NCBI GenBank assembly: GCA_028875085.1
Contig: JAPPFU010000153.1
Location: forward strand, 1-7,465
Source of the DNA: Chloroflexota bacterium
Lineage (GTDB): Bacteria; Chloroflexota; Dehalococcoidia; Lucifugimonadales; Australimonadaceae
Direction: 5' to 3'
Length of the DNA: 7,465 nt
Both the position numbers and the translations under genes were made by a program. The notes under the pieces are model-generated. The model was not told the origin of the DNA and searched no databases. It worked only from the letters and a program-made list of their open reading frames with translations. This document shows, one piece after another, positions 5,703 to 7,465 of the stretch; within the stretch, counting starts at the first letter, position 1; every line of letters starts with the position of its first letter.

Positions 5703-6431
5703 CTAGCGCCCCGTTCGGCGGCGCATCCTGCTGCCGAGGCGCGCGAGCAGGACGCCCACCTCGTACAACACGACGATGGGCACGGCCACGAGCGTCTGGT
5801 TCACCGGGTCGAAGGTGGGTGTGATGACTGCCGCCGCTATGAACGCCAGCACCACGGCATAGCGGCGGAAGCGCCCTAACCATCGGGGAGAAACTACCCC
5901 TAGCCGCGCGAGCAGGAACATGGCGATGGGCAACTGGAACATCACGCCCATCCAGAACATCAGCGACGTCACCACGTTCACGTAGCTGGCGACGCGGATC
6001 TCCGGGTCAACGTTCGCCGACCCGAACTCGAACAGGAAGCCGAGCGCGGGCGGCAGCAGCACGTAGTAGGCGAAGGCTGCCCCCGCGCCGAAGGCGAGCA
6101 GCACGCCGGGGATGAGCAGCGCCACGTACGCCTTCTCGCGCCCCGTCAGCCCCGGCGATACGAAGCGCACCGCCTGGTAGAGCACTACCGGCAACGCCGC
6201 GGCGAACCCCGCCATCAGCGTAACTTTGAACGTCACCCCGACTATTTCCAACACCTCGGTGGCGATGGGCTTCTCGTCCCGCTGTCCGAACCCCGGCTCC
6301 AACAGGAAGGCCAAGATGGGGTCGCGAAACACGAACGCCGCGATGGTCGCAAGCGCCACGAAGACGGCCGCGATGATGAGGCGGCGGCGCAACTCATCGA
6401 GGTGCTCGCGCAGCGTCATCGCCTCAGCCAT
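5703..6431 (-). CDS. tatC: Sec-independent (twin-arginine) translocase subunit TatC
   Basis: 242 residues with six membrane segments, normal for TatC, the inner-membrane receptor for RR signal peptides. Conserved parts are the cytosolic N-terminus HLDELRRR (10-17), FVSPGLTGREK with PGL 93-95 and Glu99 in the first cytosolic loop, and TPTFDPVNQTLVAVP (204-218) before the last helices. Gln166 (GVMFQLP) sits where E. coli has Glu170 in TM4. The ATG at 6431 overlaps the end of the tatB-like gene by 8 bases and has AGGAGG (6446-6441) 9 bases upstream, so the two are translationally coupled. A longer frame to 6524 has only an Arg/Ala-rich out-of-family extension and is rejected. The stop lies in the palindrome GCGCTAGCGC (5700-5709), just before the MFS gene. 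Confidence 0.95.
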   Translation of the reverse strand: MAEAMTLREHLDELRRRLIIAAVFVALATIAAFVFRDPILAFLLEPGFGQRDEKPIATEVLEIVGVTFKVTLMAGFAAALPVVLYQAVRFVSPGLTGREKAYVALLIPGVLLAFGAGAAFAYYVLLPPALGFLFEFGSANVDPEIRVASYVNVVTSLMFWMGVMFQLPIAMFLLARLGVVSPRWLGRFRRYAVVLAFIAAAVITPTFDPVNQTLVAVPIVVLYEVGVLLARLGSRMRRRTGR

Positions 6432-6714
6432 GCCGCTCCGCCTCCTCGCGCTCCTCCGGCGCCGCGCCGTTGCCGCCGCCGCGCGCCACCGATTCGTCCG
6501 GCGCCTCGCCGGGCGCGTCCTCACGCGGCGTATCCGGCTTGGCGTCGAGGTTCACCGCCGCCGCGTCCGCCGCCTCGCGGAGCATCCGCTGCGCCTCCCG
6601 CCAGTATTTCCCCATGCGCCCCGCCATCTCGACCATCCGCGCCGGGCCGAGCACGATGAGCGCCACGAGCAGGATGAACGTCAGCTCGAGCAGGCCGATG
6701 CCGAACAGGTCCAC
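6424..6714 (-). CDS. tatB: TatB-like subunit of the twin-arginine translocase (TatA/B family)
   Basis: 96 residues. A short N-terminus (MDLFGIGLLEL) carrying Glu10 leads into one membrane helix (about 9-22). Next come LGPARM at 22-27, an amphipathic helix (about 26-46, VEMAGRMGKYWREAQRML), and a hydrophilic tail rich in Asp, Glu, Gly, Ala and Pro. Gly-Pro at the hinge and Glu in the helix are TatB features, while TatA has Phe-Gly. TatB binds TatC and cradles signal peptides. Placement directly before tatC with an 8-base overlap supports this role. It starts with GTG at 6714, three bases after the maf stop, and uses GGGAG (6727-6723) inside the maf coding region. TatA and TatB intergrade in many phyla, so 'TatA/B' is the safe family name. 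Confidence 0.85.
   Translation of the reverse strand: MDLFGIGLLELTFILLVALIVLGPARMVEMAGRMGKYWREAQRMLREAADAAAVNLDAKPDTPREDAPGEAPDESVARGGGNGAAPEEREEAERHG
6441..6446 (-). promoter_or_regulatory. Ribosome binding site of tatC, inside tatB
   Basis: AGGAGG on the minus strand, 9 bases before the ATG at 6431, lies within the last codons of the tatB-like gene. It decides the tatC start over upstream alternatives and implies coupled translation. Confidence 0.65.
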
Positions 6715-6717
6715 GGC

Positions 6718-7404
6718 CTACGCTCCCGCCGCCGGACGCGCCCGCTTCGCGCACGCAGGACAGCGCATAAGCGGCGGCCACCCGGCCGCGTCCGCTCCCG
6801 CCGTCGGGCGCGCGCCGACGCGGTCGAGCAGGTCGAACAGCGCACAGACCGGCAATCCCACCACGTTCAAGTAGCAGCCGCGCACCGCCGCCGCGGGCGC
6901 GAACTCCTCGTCCTGCACACCGTACGCGCCCGCCTTGTCGAGGGGCGCGCCCGATGCCACGTAGGCCGCGATCTCCGCGTCTCCGTATTCGCGCATCCTC
7001 ACGCGGGAGACACAGAGCGCCGTTTCCTCCTGCCCCGTCACCGCGTCCACGAGCGCCAGCGCGGTGATGACGCGATGCTCGCGGCCCCGGAGCGCGCGCA
7101 GCATCTCCGCCGCCTCTGCTGCGTCGGTGGGCTTGCCCAACGCGCGCCCGTCCGCCTCAACGACGGTGTCCGCCCCGATGAAGCGCCCCGCATCGTGGCC
7201 GTCCGCCGCGGCACGCGCCTTGGCAAGCGCCAACTCTTGCGCGACGGCCAAAGCATCCCCGCCTCGCTCAACGCACGCGGCGGCGAGCGCGCCCTCGTCC
7301 ACCGCGCTGTCGGCGAACTCGACGCCGCCGAGGGCGCGCCGCGCAATCTCCCGCCTGCGCGGAGAGGCGGAGGCGAGCACGAGGCGCGCGGACGCGGCGG
7401 GCAC
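6718..7404 (-). CDS. maf: Maf family nucleoside triphosphate pyrophosphatase with a CxxC C-terminal tail
   Basis: About 228 residues from GTG 7404. Maf proteins are cytosolic house-cleaning enzymes that hydrolyse dTTP/UTP or modified nucleotides to the monophosphate and are linked to septum formation. Visible family motifs are LVLASASPRRREI (8-20), FIGADTVV (75-82), GKP (90-92), REHRVITAL (108-116), APLDKAGAYGVQD (153-165) and YLNVVGLPV (178-186). After the normal end (about residue 195) comes an extra segment of about 33 residues with a single RCPAC motif (Cys215, Cys218), unusual for Maf. The start is uncertain. The frame is open to the window edge, with GTG codons at 7449, 7416 and 7404. 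The last leaves the normal short N-terminus and has GGAG 11 bases upstream, so it is preferred. tatB follows after 3 bases, so maf is probably the head, or near the head, of maf-tatB-tatC-MFS. Confidence 0.88.
   Translation of the reverse strand: MPAASARLVLASASPRRREIARRALGGVEFADSAVDEGALAAACVERGGDALAVAQELALAKARAAADGHDAGRFIGADTVVEADGRALGKPTDAAEAAEMLRALRGREHRVITALALVDAVTGQEETALCVSRVRMREYGDAEIAAYVASGAPLDKAGAYGVQDEEFAPAAAVRGCYLNVVGLPVCALFDLLDRVGARPTAGADAAGWPPLMRCPACAKRARPAAGA
6723..6727 (-). promoter_or_regulatory. Ribosome binding site of the tatB-like gene, inside maf
   Basis: GGGAG on the minus strand, 8 bases before the GTG at 6714, lies in the last maf codons. It supports a GTG start for tatB and co-transcription with maf. 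Confidence 0.55.
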
Positions 7405-7434
7405 GGCGCTTCGCACTCCGTCCCATGTCAGTGT

Positions 7435-7455
7435 CGCCACGCACTCCACGTGGCG
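7435..7455. repeat. Inverted repeat upstream of maf
   Basis: CGCCACG and CGTGGCG form a perfect 7-bp stem around a 7-base loop (7442-7448), just before the probable maf start. There is no T-run. It overlaps the optional longer maf frame (GTG 7449). It may be an operator, the tail of an upstream transcript, or chance in GC-rich DNA; the window ends too soon to tell. Confidence 0.25.
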
Positions 7456-7465
7456 CGTCTGCGGG

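Noticed and set aside
6432..6524. Arg-rich extension of TatC
   Set aside because: It overlaps the tatB-like coding region in another frame, and AGGAGG points to the ATG at 6431.
7405..7465. Maf frame continuing to the window edge, possibly a fusion with an upstream domain
   Set aside because: Translation of the extra stretch resembles nothing I recognise, and another minus-strand frame ends in TGA at 7430-7428, compatible with an upstream gene ending there. The window is too short to decide, so the short start is used.
1..7465. tRNA, rRNA, CRISPR, insertion sequence, toxin-antitoxin or phage-defence system
   Set aside because: No cloverleaf-like or direct-repeat pattern, transposase motif or small gene pair was seen; nearly all bases are accounted for by recognisable metabolic, transport and translocation genes.

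Overview
This is a GC-rich bacterial window that is almost entirely coding. It holds one partial and nine complete protein genes, and no RNA gene, mobile element or CRISPR array was seen. The host is probably a Chloroflexota bacterium, possibly Dehalococcoidia or SAR202-like. That inference rests on recognisable protein styles: a TatA starting MPFGMGWPEL, a Rieske oxygenase of the 'TGPGTPMG...RRYWIPALL' type, and an NTP-transferase with an 'LGRGGALR' loop. No marker gene is present, so the assignment is tentative.

Left third (1-2195): an aromatic or steroid ring-degradation neighbourhood. The 5' end of a Rieske-type ring-hydroxylating oxygenase gene runs off the left edge on the minus strand. 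Divergent from it is an alpha/beta hydrolase resembling meta-cleavage-product hydrolases (BphD/HsaD/MhpC-like). Converging on that, only 12 bases away, is a two-domain type I extradiol ring-cleavage dioxygenase (BphC/HsaC-like) with every expected iron and active-site residue. Together these could hydroxylate a ring, cleave it next to a catechol, and hydrolyse the ring-opened product.

Middle (2281-4379): three housekeeping or homeostasis genes. They are a cation diffusion facilitator (Zn2+/divalent metal efflux) with histidine-rich ends, a small sugar-1-phosphate nucleotidyltransferase, and a stand-alone tatA.

Right part (4401-7465): a tightly packed minus-strand operon read maf, tatB-like, tatC, then an MFS transporter. 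Its last gene converges on tatA. The window therefore carries a full set of twin-arginine translocation parts, split into tatA on one strand and tatB-tatC on the other.

Transcription direction alternates regularly. There are three divergent intergenic regions (224-374, 2196-2280, 4032-4160), which hold candidate promoters, and three convergent junctions of only 11-21 bases with no visible intrinsic terminator. Two genes (the cation facilitator and the nucleotidyltransferase) lack a Shine-Dalgarno sequence and have -10-like hexamers 6-7 bases before the start codon, suggesting leaderless mRNAs. Others have strong AGGAGG-type sites. No gap exceeds 300 bases. I did not find a convincing undescribed multi-gene system; the more unusual points are the promoter architecture, the CxxC tail on Maf and the meta-cleavage gene grouping.
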